A stretch of DNA of 64,000 bases from Bacteroidota bacterium (GTDB taxonomy: Bacteria > Bacteroidota > Bacteroidia > AKYH767-A > OLB10): positions 1 to 64,000 of the forward strand of contig JADKFV010000003.1 of the NCBI GenBank assembly GCA_016717325.1, read 5' to 3'. Position numbers and translations under genes: made by a program. The notes under the pieces were generated by a model, which did not search any database, was not told the origin of the DNA, and saw only the letters and a program-made list of their open reading frames with translations. This document shows, in pieces, positions 38,601 through 45,858 of this stretch; positions within the stretch are counted from its first letter, which is position 1; the number at the start of each line of letters is the position of its first letter.

Positions 38601-40201
38601 TGTTGAATTGCTTCGCCTACTACTTTATTGCCCCACATATAAACGTAACCATTATCATCACAACCTGGCAATTGAGAAACCTGTGGCGATGCATAAGCTG
38701 CGGTCCAGTTGGCAACTGTTGCCCCTTGGCCTATACTGTTATTATACGTAATTGTAACGCCATTTGTAAAGCCACCGTTTAATACAAGGTTTCCTACACA
38801 ACATCCTGTAATAGAAATAGCTGCTGTGCCTGTACAGCCATTCGCATCGGTAACAGTTACTGTATACGTTCCTCCGGCTAAATTGCATGGGCTTTCAAGT
38901 GTTGAAATAAAACCATTTGGACCTACCCAATTATACGAGTATGATGGTAAGCCGTTTAATACTGTTGGATAAAGACAACAACCGGAATAATTAAGCGACA
39001 CACTAAGCAAAGGAAAAACCGGGACATAAATTGTTGAAGTTGCTGTGCAACCTAATGGATCAGTTACCGTAACAGGATAAGTACCTGTTGTGGTAACAGT
39101 AATAGTGTTGTTGGTATTGCCATTGCCCCAATCATAACTGTATGTAGAGTTTGGACCACTTACTGTTGCAGTTACATTTGTTAATCCTGTGCAAGGCAAC
39201 GAGAAATAGGATTGAGTTACACCCAATGCTGCAGGTTCTGCTACTGTCATAGTTTTACTTGCAGTGCATCCACTTGTATTGGTAACAGTTACTGTATAAG
39301 TTCCTGCCGTTAATCCTGTAATGCTTGATGTTGTTTGTCCGTTGCTCCATAAATATTCCCAAGGAATTTCGACATCGATCAAATATATAGAACCATTATT
39401 GCCTCCATTGCAACTCACACTAATGATAGAATCTAAAATAATTATAGGAGCGCTTTGTGATATAACAACACTTGTGGTTGTGGTGCATCCGTTATTATCT
39501 GTAACTGTAGCTGTATAATTGCCTGCTGCAAGGCCGGTGGCTGTTGCTGTTGTTTGTGAGTTGCTCCACAAGTAACTATATGGAGGGCTGCCACCACCAG
39601 CTGTTAGAGATGCAACACCATTACTACTGCCTTGGCAAGTGGTAGATGGTGTGGTAGAAGTGATATTTAATACCGTTGGCTCTGTAATGGTGCTGGAAGA
39701 TGTTGCCGTTTGCCCGTTACCATCGGTAGCGGTAACTGTATACGTACCTGCACTTAATCCCGAAAGGTCTTCAGTGGTGCTTCCATTGTTCCATATCCAA
39801 AAAATAGGTGGATTGCCTACGCCAGTCATATCAATAGAACCATTGCTACCACCGTTGCACGATACATTTGTTGTACTTGCAGTTAAAGTTAAATTTTGTG
39901 CCGATGCATTTGTATTTATAAACAAAGAAAGTACAATCAATACTATGCAAACGGCCAATGCCTTAAAGGAAGTAATTGTTTTTGCCGCTTCGTGAAAATA
40001 ATTCGAAACGTTTTGCAACAAATCACCATCATCTCGTTTTAGCCATGATAATGATTCTTCATTATTGAACCTTGGTCTCCTTTCTTTTAAATTAAAAGAT
40101 TCAACTTCGGTTTTGTTTTGAGTGTAGCCATCTCTTTTGAGCCACATCAAATTGTTTTCGCATTGAGCGATTTTGTTTTGTGTTAAGTTAAACTTGTTCA
40201 T
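35642..40201 (-). CDS. SprB-repeat T9SS cargo protein (1519 residues) with an unusual N-terminal extension
   Basis: The N-terminus has about 70 hydrophilic residues before a signal-like helix (SFKALAVCIVLIVLSLFINTNASAQ, ending near residue 102) and contains two similar blocks, MWLKRDG and SWLKRDDG, 34 residues apart. Residues about 103-430 hold SprB-type repeats (VSCNGG(S/N)NGS ... LSAGTYTVTVTD), the adhesin repeats of gliding Bacteroidota. A jelly-roll module (LVLNGGFTNGVTITYNNS, about 475-660) and several Cys-rich Ig/SprB-like repeats follow. The last 75 residues (LMPNPNNGIFNIVFNEQW ... KFIVQ) are a type A T9SS tail. Cys pairs are unusually frequent and may form disulphides. Probably a surface adhesin; the reading frame is intact throughout. 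Confidence 0.85.
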   Translation of the reverse strand: MNKFNLTQNKIAQCENNLMWLKRDGYTQNKTEVESFNLKERRPRFNNEESLSWLKRDDGDLLQNVSNYFHEAAKTITSFKALAVCIVLIVLSLFINTNASAQNLTLTASTTNVSCNGGSNGSIDMTGVGNPPIFWIWNNGSTTEDLSGLSAGTYTVTATDGNGQTATSSSTITEPTVLNITSTTPSTTCQGSSNGVASLTAGGGSPPYSYLWSNSQTTATATGLAAGNYTATVTDNNGCTTTTSVVISQSAPIIILDSIISVSCNGGNNGSIYLIDVEIPWEYLWSNGQTTSSITGLTAGTYTVTVTNTSGCTASKTMTVAEPAALGVTQSYFSLPCTGLTNVTATVSGPNSTYSYDWGNGNTNNTITVTTTGTYPVTVTDPLGCTATSTIYVPVFPLLSVSLNYSGCCLYPTVLNGLPSYSYNWVGPNGFISTLESPCNLAGGTYTVTVTDANGCTGTAAISITGCCVGNLVLNGGFTNGVTITYNNSIGQGATVANWTAAYASPQVSQLPGCDDNGYVYMWGNKVVGEAIQQTLTSNILNGHNYQVSFCARWNSTLTPTTADQFVRFLFRASNATLGPGVNTSDVNNPPVLSVIGTSVNITNTGTWLTYTMPIWIADDNYSMLTISPTNSSSVNDGAYISWGDIDNICITEILDPLVVHFSDECDSSLCAFATGGTPPYSYQWNTNPVQTTPCINNVAPCTNVTVTVTDANGSAVTVTHKKALMTAVVTDVTCNNNNGAINFSIDCIDINCQPLTYLWSNSATTQDIFGLSAGTYCVTVTDNCGNTYHCCYVVKCACVWNGCIKYTANPASLTAIALTTPAPGCTFTYYWTTNTNVKFTGKTWNNPPSFSSVTLKVVSCCGDTVTKTYSQFIWTNLTKTDPCCNPNDGTVTLFAFGGGSQPCAYTYTWQKANLQTGPWLNVAGTTNVLSNASAGFWYRVTVSDCCGNSFTTAPIKMGLYLSFTVTNVISTPSECLLFNGNVSFKVNSTCAAITYSYSYYPFPNCTCLPPAHSVGQQSLNLTGNTASISGLAPGMYTFFVIRCGVMYTVNAVVHFKAPTLKLRYTNCGTNVCIETNTCCNPTTYNWKLGGVNYGVQTQCRSIGSPFNLLHVGSTYTVRVTDCEGQFVQRNITIPTVTASIKKACGTSSDGKITISVSNFGSPLQYSWDGGLTWSTSNLLNNKPAGTYCVQIRNSFGDIWECCYTIQAAPGVSFVFTNNGCRGKCVNVQTGLAPFNITWSPCGQQISVYNGSCYDQCGCYDVWVTDANGCTSSQQVTIAGVKINDNGNCGMCADMCGGCAPYNYVWSNGASSQCITCLSTGTYTVTVTDCNGATYTCSKSIVVNPLTAQLIGPQPGTNAIDIVVQGGCLPFTCTYDINSGAQQSLPQSLNPITTFKIPNYVSNDFYRVYISDYCGNIIPTFQFFAREGVNGAVQSNMPTPVLMPNPNNGIFNIVFNEQWLNTKVEIKILDMTGKTVYSENKIVENSLSLQMDMSNLSKGVYMISYKSNNQNLNAKFIVQ

Positions 40202-40344
40202 TTTGCTGATTTTTAAATTGTTTGTATTTGAATTAACGGTTCAAACGTACAGTGCACAGCAAGGCATTGAAAGCGGGTTCTTGTAACGGGAGGTTTTAAT
40301 CTTGTAACCGGAGGAATTAGGGTTGTGGTTGGGGGGTGGTTATT

Positions 40345-40407
40345 GGGTATTGAGTAGTTAGTATTGGGTATTGAGTAGTTAGTATTGGGTATTGAGTAGT
40401 TAGTATT
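40345..40407. repeat. 21-bp tandem repeat, three exact units plus degenerate flanks
   Basis: The unit GGGTATTGAGTAGTTAGTATT occurs three times in succession (40345, 40366, 40387), then decays. It lies upstream of the SprB-repeat gene. An antisense frame through it (NTNYSIP repeats) has no other coding sign and is not called. Confidence 0.75.
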
Positions 40408-40529
40408 TAGTATTGGGTTTGTTAGTTTTGAGCTTAGGAGCGTTGTCTTCGCATCAGAGTTTCTCATGCCAAAAAAACAACAAAAGAGATGAAGACTCTG
40501 AATCGAATATCAAAACATTTTCACTCCTT

Positions 40530-40603
40530 GTTATTGTGAGGCACGATGCAATCTCTGCTGCTCAATGTCCTCTCAATGCTTAGATTGCTTCAGTAGTACG
40601 TCC
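40530..40603. repeat. REP-like palindrome at the right end of IS110 copy 2
   Basis: ATTGTGAGGCACGATGCAAT (40532-40551) pairs imperfectly with the sequence ending in ACAATGAC at 40614 (GCAATCT with AGATTGC, ACG with CGT). IS110 copy 2 joins it at GTCATTG. Related to the repeats beside copy 1. Confidence 0.55.
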
Positions 40604-40632
40604 TTTACAATGACATCCTCGTAAAAGACAGA

Positions 40633-41977
40633 TTATGAGGCAATTGCGTGTGACAAAATCAAGCCAAATTTTGCTGCTTCCTTTTGGAGTCTTTTTATTT
40701 TTTTTGCTTTTGTTACTTCTGGATTTTCTACAACTATCATTGGATTGTACTCTGTTTTGTTAATCATCATTTTATAAATGATTTTTGCAATTCTTGCTGC
40801 AACTGCCTTGATTGCTTTTTTTATTCCTTTGGTTGCTGCAAATCGCTTATACATTTGTCCCAAAGGTGATTTGCTATTCCATAAACTTTGAGCGGCCAAC
40901 CTTAATGCTTGAGTCGCAGGATTATTTGTGTAACGTTTTGATAACCTAACACCTTACCTCCAGATACTTTTGGCCGTGCAGCTAAATTTAACCAACTTAC
41001 AAAATGTTCTGCTGTTGGCCATTTTTGAAATCGAGACCCACTACTGATATCACAGTAAGTATGGTTATTTCATCTACTCCATCTATGGCCGTTAAGTCTA
41101 CTTGGGCAATTTCTTTTTAAATATCCTTTAAGGTTAAAATTGTATTGATTTTTCCGTGTGGACTTTTTTTTTCTGGTATTGCCGTTTTGTTTCCATGTTC
41201 ATCAACTGGCAATAATTTCTTTAGCGAATCTTCAATTAGTTTTTCATATTCTTGCATTTGTTGTTTAATAAAATCATACATGGCTAATTGCCTTTTACAA
41301 CTTGCACGTGATGCTCTTTGTAATTACCGGTTAATGATTTTATCAAATCACCCTCTGTGGCTTTGAGTGCTTTAACGTTGACTTCTGATAGTAGTTGATA
41401 AGGATCCTGTGTTCCATTTGCTATGGCGCGAATAATTTTCATTCCCGATACCCCTTCTATATCGCTTATCAAATGTTGTATTTTTAAATTCATTTGTGTA
41501 AGTGCTCGTTGTATCCGATTTAAGCCATCGCTTTTTTGCTTTTGCAGCACATTGCGTTCGTGCAGATAGGTACGCAATTGACGATAGCTTTCTGAGGCAA
41601 CATGTGAGGCTCGTAAAAGTCCATGCTCATGCAATTGATGTAGCCATTGACAATCCTTAACATCTGTTTTTGTGCGTCTGTGTTTGTAAAGGGGTGGGCA
41701 TTTACAAGTGTTACTTGTAAACCGGCTTGCTCGAGCATTTCAAATATTGCCATCCAATAAACTCCGGTAGCCTCCATGGCAACACGCGTTACCTGTGCTT
41801 GCTAAGTTCTTGCACAAGCCCGTTAATATCCTCTGTAAATGCTTTGAATACTTTTACAGTTGAAGTACCTTCTGCATTGGGCATGGATACGTACATTTCC
41901 ATGCTGCCAACATCAACGGCTGCCGAGTTTGGATAGATAAGTCCAAAGCGGCCATTCTCTTGTTTTTCCTTTTCCAT
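40633..41977 (-). pseudogene. IS110-family transposase copy 2, multiply frameshifted
   Basis: Same protein as in copy 1, with breaks at other places: near 41802 (AAG reduced to AG), 41665 (one A fewer), 41292 (one A fewer) and 41116 (one A more), plus two breaks shared with copy 1 near 41150 and 41022. Where copy 1 is broken (ACGCGTGTT near 41790, A6 near 41530, GGAATAAA near 40820, A5 near 40788) copy 2 is intact and reads GIKKAIKAVAARIAKIIYKMM to the end FGLILSHAIAS. A composite of both copies restores all but two breaks. Confidence 0.85.
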
Positions 41978-42230
41978 AATTTTTTTTTTAAAGGTTTATG
42001 CAAAATATTAATCGCAATGAACTCCGTTGTTCTCTAAAATAACTAAGCTTACAAGCAGGGTTACCAACAGTGTTTAATCGTACTGGTACCACTAATATTT
42101 TTTTCAGTAAACAACAGTCCTAAACTCGCAATCGGGCTCGTGTGGCACCAAAGTGTGTAACAGGTTTTGTAGTTTACTGCGATGATATTATGCGAAAGCA
42201 AATGTCATCATTTATTTGTTATCCTGTTTT
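41978..42230 (-). ncRNA. Candidate bridge (seek) RNA region of IS110 copy 2
   Basis: Counterpart of 10440-10692, with no differences found. The stem-loop seen there recurs here in reverse. Inferred from the element's family and layout; no direct RNA evidence. Confidence 0.4.
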
Positions 42231-42252
42231 GAGTTCGCCACTCGCAATGACG

Positions 42253-42310
42253 ATAATGACCAATGACAGAATTAACAGATGACAATCCTTATAATGACCA
42301 TTGACCAGAG
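42253..42310. repeat. Dispersed repeat, empty-site equivalent of the IS3 insertion
   Basis: Reversed, it reads AAGGATTGTCATCTGTTAAT and then TCTGTCATTGGTCATTATCG, matching both flanks of the IS3 element joined at a single ATC. Confidence 0.75.
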
Positions 42311-42338
42311 TTATAAACAAAATAACTAATTTCGCCCC

Positions 42339-42701
42339 ATGCCCGATAAACATGATTTTGAAATATTAAAAGCCGATTGGAACAAATTGGTCGAAAAACT
42401 CAACGTCCAATTCGACAGCGAACTCGATTTGCAGGGAATTATTTTCCTGATAGGAGTACAGGAACTTGGGCGTGGTGCTCAAAAATTTTCGAAAGACGAA
42501 AAGCAAGACCTCATGCACATTGCTACTTGCAAACTGCTCAGTTACTATGGGCTGTATGAACTTCGTGGAATAGACCAACAAGGCTGGCCTGTATGGGAAC
42601 TTGTAAAAAAAATGCCTCCACTTTCTTTAAAAGAGCAAGACATTCTGCTCAAAAATTGTGTGATAGAATATTTTCGTGACGAAGGGATTTACGAAATATA
42701 A
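42339..42701 (+). CDS. Conserved small cytoplasmic protein of unknown function
   Basis: 120 residues without signal or membrane segment. The composition is charged and helical (FEILKADWNKLVEKLNVQF, LQGIIFLIGVQELGRG, DEKQDLMHIATCKLLSYYG, WELVKKMPPLSLKEQDILLK). It looks like a Bacteroidota-restricted conserved protein. A TAATTTCG sequence close to the -7 consensus precedes the ATG. No function can be assigned. Confidence 0.65.
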   Translation: MPDKHDFEILKADWNKLVEKLNVQFDSELDLQGIIFLIGVQELGRGAQKFSKDEKQDLMHIATCKLLSYYGLYELRGIDQQGWPVWELVKKMPPLSLKEQDILLKNCVIEYFRDEGIYEI

Positions 42702-42746
42702 GTGCTTAAACAACTAATCAAATTTTTGCTAATATTTTTTACTCCG

Positions 42747-42893
42747 GGACGGCATTTTGGTAATAATAAAAACCCATCTGAGCCCAAGTCCCATAGGGGC
42801 GAAATTTTTGTTGCCGTCAAATTTCTTGATTGAAATATTTTCCCTACGGGACTTTTCTTTATGATTTCATTCTTTCTACCAAAATGCCGTCCC
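42747..42893. repeat. 147-bp MITE-like element with 17-bp perfect terminal inverted repeats
   Basis: GGGACGGCATTTTGGTA (42747-42763) and its exact reverse complement TACCAAAATGCCGTCCC (42877-42893) bound the segment. Inside are further short palindromes CCCTACGGGAC and CCCATAGGGG. It contains no frame. No second copy is seen in the window. Confidence 0.7.
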
Positions 42894-43074
42894 TACGGGA
42901 CTTTCACGGTATCTAATTAAAATTTGTATTGAATATTTATAAGTTATAATTGTTAGGGATTTTATTTATAGATGATATCAGTCAATATAGAATTTAAAGA
43001 AAATACGAATTCACTTCTTTCGTAAATTCGTAAAGATTCGTTATTCGCTGAGGTCAAAACCTGATTCAAATATA
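42894..43074. other. Intergenic, no feature recognised
   Basis: AT-rich remainder of the 42702-43074 gap. It includes another CCCTACGGGACTTTC immediately outside the palindromic element and direct repeats of TTCGTAAA; no gene or terminator is apparent. Confidence 0.4.
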
Positions 43075-43431
43075 CTATCGTAATGTTACCGTTTTCGATA
43101 CTGTTTCGCTTTGCTTTAGTGTAATATAATCTTTCGACTTCTTATTTCCCTTTTGCAATTCCACATTTAATACCGCCTCCCATTCAAACGAATGATACGT
43201 GTGGCCATTTATGTCGCTCACCTTCGAATCGTAAATATCTGCCTTTACATTTGTTGTAGGATTTATAACACTATCTTGCCTTAGCACCACCGTAACCCCC
43301 GGTAGTGCACGCCCCAGCGAATCTACAACAGTAATATCTGCATTGGCGGGCGAAGTTTTTTTGCACCCAACACTCATTATAGCAAACGACATTATTGCCA
43401 AAATTGCCACCACATAAACGCTACTTTTCAT
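43075..43431 (-). CDS. Small lipoprotein with an Ig-like/carboxypeptidase-regulatory fold
   Basis: 118 residues. Lipoprotein signal ending IMSVGCKK (lipidated Cys near residue 23). The mature part ADITVVDSLGRALPGVTVVLRQD resembles the CarboxypepD_reg-like (transthyretin-like) module of Bacteroidota surface proteins, followed by VSDINGHTYHSFEWEAVLNVEL. Likely located in the outer membrane; function unknown. Confidence 0.7.
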   Translation of the reverse strand: MKSSVYVVAILAIMSFAIMSVGCKKTSPANADITVVDSLGRALPGVTVVLRQDSVINPTTNVKADIYDSKVSDINGHTYHSFEWEAVLNVELQKGNKKSKDYITLKQSETVSKTVTLR

Positions 43432-43538
43432 TTTTCTTTTTATTAATAGAATGCTAAGGTATAAATTTCATCATATACAAACCAATTTGCCTTAAGTTTT
43501 TTTTATTATTGCATCCTTAAAAATTAAAAAACACAAAT

Positions 43539-44216
43539 ATGAAATTAAGAATTTTTGCAGTATTGTTTGCATTTGTTGCAATAAGCATGTATCAGGCCGA
43601 TGCACAAAAACCACGTGCTGCCAGCACAAAACCAAGTACAGGAACCATGGTAGAAATAACTACCGACTATGGAAAAATTAAAATTAAATTGTATGACGAA
43701 ACGCCCGGCCATCGCGACAATTTTATAAAACTTGCCAAAGCAGGTTTTTACAACGATTTGCTTTTTCATCGCGTTATAAAAGGATTTATGATGCAAGGTG
43801 GCGACCCTACTTCGAAAGGTGCTGCAGCTACTGCACAACTTGGTGCGGGCGATAATGGCTATACCATTCCTGCCGAATTCAACAAAAAATTGATACATAA
43901 AAAGGGCGCATTATGTGCTGCACGCACCGGCAATCCGGCCAAAGCTTCAAGCGGTTGCCAGTTTTATATAGCACAAGGTAAACCATGTACCGATGAGGAG
44001 CTAAATCAAATTGAACAACAAAAAGGATTTAAATACACACCGGAGCAACGCGCTATTTATAAAAAGCAAGGCGGTGTTCCATTTCTTGATCAAGACTATA
44101 CCGTATATGGCGAAGTTGTAGAAGGAATGGAAGTAATTGATAAAATATGTGCCGTAAAAACTGCCCCAGGCGATCGCCCGGTAAGCGATGTAAAAATGAA
44201 AGTACGCGTATTGTAA
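43539..44216 (+). CDS. Cyclophilin-type peptidyl-prolyl isomerase, exported
   Basis: 225 residues with signal peptide MKLRIFAVLFAFVAISMYQADAQ. The catalytic core reads MVEITTDYGKIKIKLYDETPGHRDNFIKLAKAGFY, then LLFHRVIKGFMMQGGDPTSKG and SSGCQFYIAQGKPC with YTVYGEVVEGMEVIDKI, all cyclophilin motifs. A 30-residue insertion (CTDEELNQIEQQKGFKYTPEQ) precedes the last strands, as in many Bacteroidota homologues. It assists proline isomerisation during folding of exported proteins in the periplasm. Single gene. Confidence 0.92.
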   Translation: MKLRIFAVLFAFVAISMYQADAQKPRAASTKPSTGTMVEITTDYGKIKIKLYDETPGHRDNFIKLAKAGFYNDLLFHRVIKGFMMQGGDPTSKGAAATAQLGAGDNGYTIPAEFNKKLIHKKGALCAARTGNPAKASSGCQFYIAQGKPCTDEELNQIEQQKGFKYTPEQRAIYKKQGGVPFLDQDYTVYGEVVEGMEVIDKICAVKTAPGDRPVSDVKMKVRVL

Positions 44217-44255
44217 TTTAATATTGCAAAGGAGCACATTAGCAAATCCTTTGTG

Positions 44256-44336
44256 GTACAGTCGGGTCCCGCTGTACGCCTGTATCTCCCCGTGCTTTAG
44301 GCACGGGGAGGATGCCGGCTCCCATCGGGGCTATTT
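44256..44336. repeat. Two consecutive GC-rich hairpins, REP-like
   Basis: GTACAGT with CGGG-T-CCCG core and CTGTAC (44256-44277), then CTCCCCGTGC (44286-44295) with GCACGGGGAG (44301-44310), then CCCATCGGGG. GC content is well above the surroundings. It may act as a terminator after the cyclophilin gene or be a dispersed repeat. The rest of the gap to 44531 shows nothing. Confidence 0.6.
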
Positions 44337-44531
44337 ACAATGGTCTTTCCTCTTTCAACGTTTCGTTATTCCAAAAATCGAACTCAATTCTATAATCAAA
44401 TAAAGAATATCAAATCGATTTCCTTACAATTCAATTTCCAGACAAAACAATTTCTTTTTCAACATTACATAATTAACCATAACCATATACGAAGGTTGTG
44501 ATAAAATAAATTTACCATAAGCATTATACAA

Positions 44532-45554
44532 ATGGAACACAATATCGAAACCTTACTTGCCAACATCAACGGATTTGTGCCGGCCGATAAACAGCAGCTC
44601 GAAGATTTCCGTATACAATATGCCGGCAAAAAAGGCGTGTTGAACGATTTTTTCAATACCATGAAAACGCTGCCCAACGACCAAAAGCGTGCCTTTGGAC
44701 AACAAGTGAACGTTTTGAAAAATGCCATCGAAGAAAAGCTGCTTGCGTTTCGCCAACAGTTTGAAAACACCGATGATGTTGATTCCTCGCTCGATCTATC
44801 TTTGCCAGCCGAACCATTACAACTTGGAAGTCATCATCCCATAAGTTTAGTGCGTCAGCAAATTACCGATATATTTTCGCGCATTGGTTTTACAATCAGC
44901 GAAGGCCCCGAGATAGAAGACGACTGGCATAATTTTTCGGCACTCAACTTTCCCGAAGAGCATCCCGCCCGCGATATGCAGGATACATTTTTCATCAACA
45001 ACGAAAATAAAATTGCACTCCGCACACATACATCATCGGTGCAAGTACGCGTGATGGAAAATTCGCAACCTCCCATTCGCACCATTTCACCTGGACGTGT
45101 ATATCGCAACGAAGCAATTTCTGCACGTGCACATTGTTTCTTTCATCAGGTAGAAGGTTTGTATATTGACGAAGATGTATCGTTTGCCGATATGAAACAA
45201 ACCTTACTTTATTTTGCCCGCGAAATGTTTGGTGCCAATACCGAAATACGTTTGCGCCCATCATACTTTCCCTTTACCGAACCCAGTGCCGAAATGGATG
45301 TAACTTGTTTCCTCTGCAATGGCAAAGGATGCAACGTGTGCAAATACAGCGGCTGGGTCGAAATTATGGGCTGCGGCATGGTAGACCCACAAGTGCTCGA
45401 CAACTGCGGCATCGATAGCACAAAATATTCGGGCTATGCATTCGGCATGGGAATAGAACGAATCACTATGCTCAAATATGCAGTAAAAGACCTCCGCATT
45501 TTTTCGGAAAACGATGTTAGATTTTTAAGACAGTTTTCGGGGCAGCAGTTGTAG
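44532..45554 (+). CDS. pheS: Phenylalanyl-tRNA synthetase alpha subunit
   Basis: 340 residues, the usual length. N-terminal coiled-coil tRNA-binding arm (residues about 1-90), then the class II catalytic core: IGFTISEGPEIEDDWHNFSALNFPEEHPARDMQDTF, RTHTSSVQVRVME, GRVYRNEAISARAHCFFHQVEGLYID (motif 2), RLRPSYFPFTEPSAEMDV and AFGMGIERITMLKY (motif 3). It forms the alpha2beta2 enzyme with PheT, which is not in this window. There is a zinc-like CFLCNGKGCNVCKYSGW segment in the C-terminal part, as in many homologues. Confidence 0.97.
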   Translation: MEHNIETLLANINGFVPADKQQLEDFRIQYAGKKGVLNDFFNTMKTLPNDQKRAFGQQVNVLKNAIEEKLLAFRQQFENTDDVDSSLDLSLPAEPLQLGSHHPISLVRQQITDIFSRIGFTISEGPEIEDDWHNFSALNFPEEHPARDMQDTFFINNENKIALRTHTSSVQVRVMENSQPPIRTISPGRVYRNEAISARAHCFFHQVEGLYIDEDVSFADMKQTLLYFAREMFGANTEIRLRPSYFPFTEPSAEMDVTCFLCNGKGCNVCKYSGWVEIMGCGMVDPQVLDNCGIDSTKYSGYAFGMGIERITMLKYAVKDLRIFSENDVRFLRQFSGQQL

Positions 45555-45606
45555 CGTTTTGTAAATTATTATTTGTCGCCAACGTATACACTTGTCGTTA
45601 CTTCTT

Positions 45607-45660
45607 GCCTCAGTTGGAGTTTTCTCCAACTTTTGCCTCAGTTAGACTTTTCTCCAACTG
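45607..45660 (+). terminator. Hairpin region after pheS
   Basis: AGTTGGAG (45612-45619) pairs with CTCCAACT (45624-45631), followed by TTT. A second copy of TGCCTCAGTT ... TTTTCTCCAACT follows immediately (45634-45659). Possibly a duplicated terminator; the remainder of 45555-45858 shows no gene. Confidence 0.45.
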
Positions 45661-45858
45661 AATTCTGATGTACCATTGCAATTGTATGAATTTGATTTAC
45701 AATATGAATACTCTAATGTAAGATAACAATTTTTCCATTTTGCGTAACCTAACCAAAAATCTCCCGACACGTTGGTTGGGACAGTTTCCTTAGGGGCTTG
45801 CCTATTCTCGGCTGGGTTTTCGGATTACAATTCAGAAAAAAATTCACAAAACCGTTTC

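Larger units (their letters stand above)
40604..42252 (-). mobile_element. IS110-family insertion sequence, copy 2 (inverse orientation)
   Basis: About 1649 bases nearly identical to 10418-12064 but inverted. GTCATTG (as CAATGAC) flanks it at 40608-40614 and 42245-42251. The transposase reads from 41977 down to 40633, preceded by a 5' non-coding stretch (41978-42240) that appears unchanged from copy 1. Outside 42252 the flank is the same dispersed repeat that surrounds the IS3 element. Confidence 0.85.

Noticed and set aside
40345..40407. Possible CRISPR array
   Set aside because: Units are directly adjacent without variable spacers and no cas gene is nearby.
40213..40467. 84-residue antisense frame with NTNYSIP repeats
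   Set aside because: It is the translation of the 21-bp tandem repeat, whose period is a multiple of three; there is no start context, family or conservation to support it.
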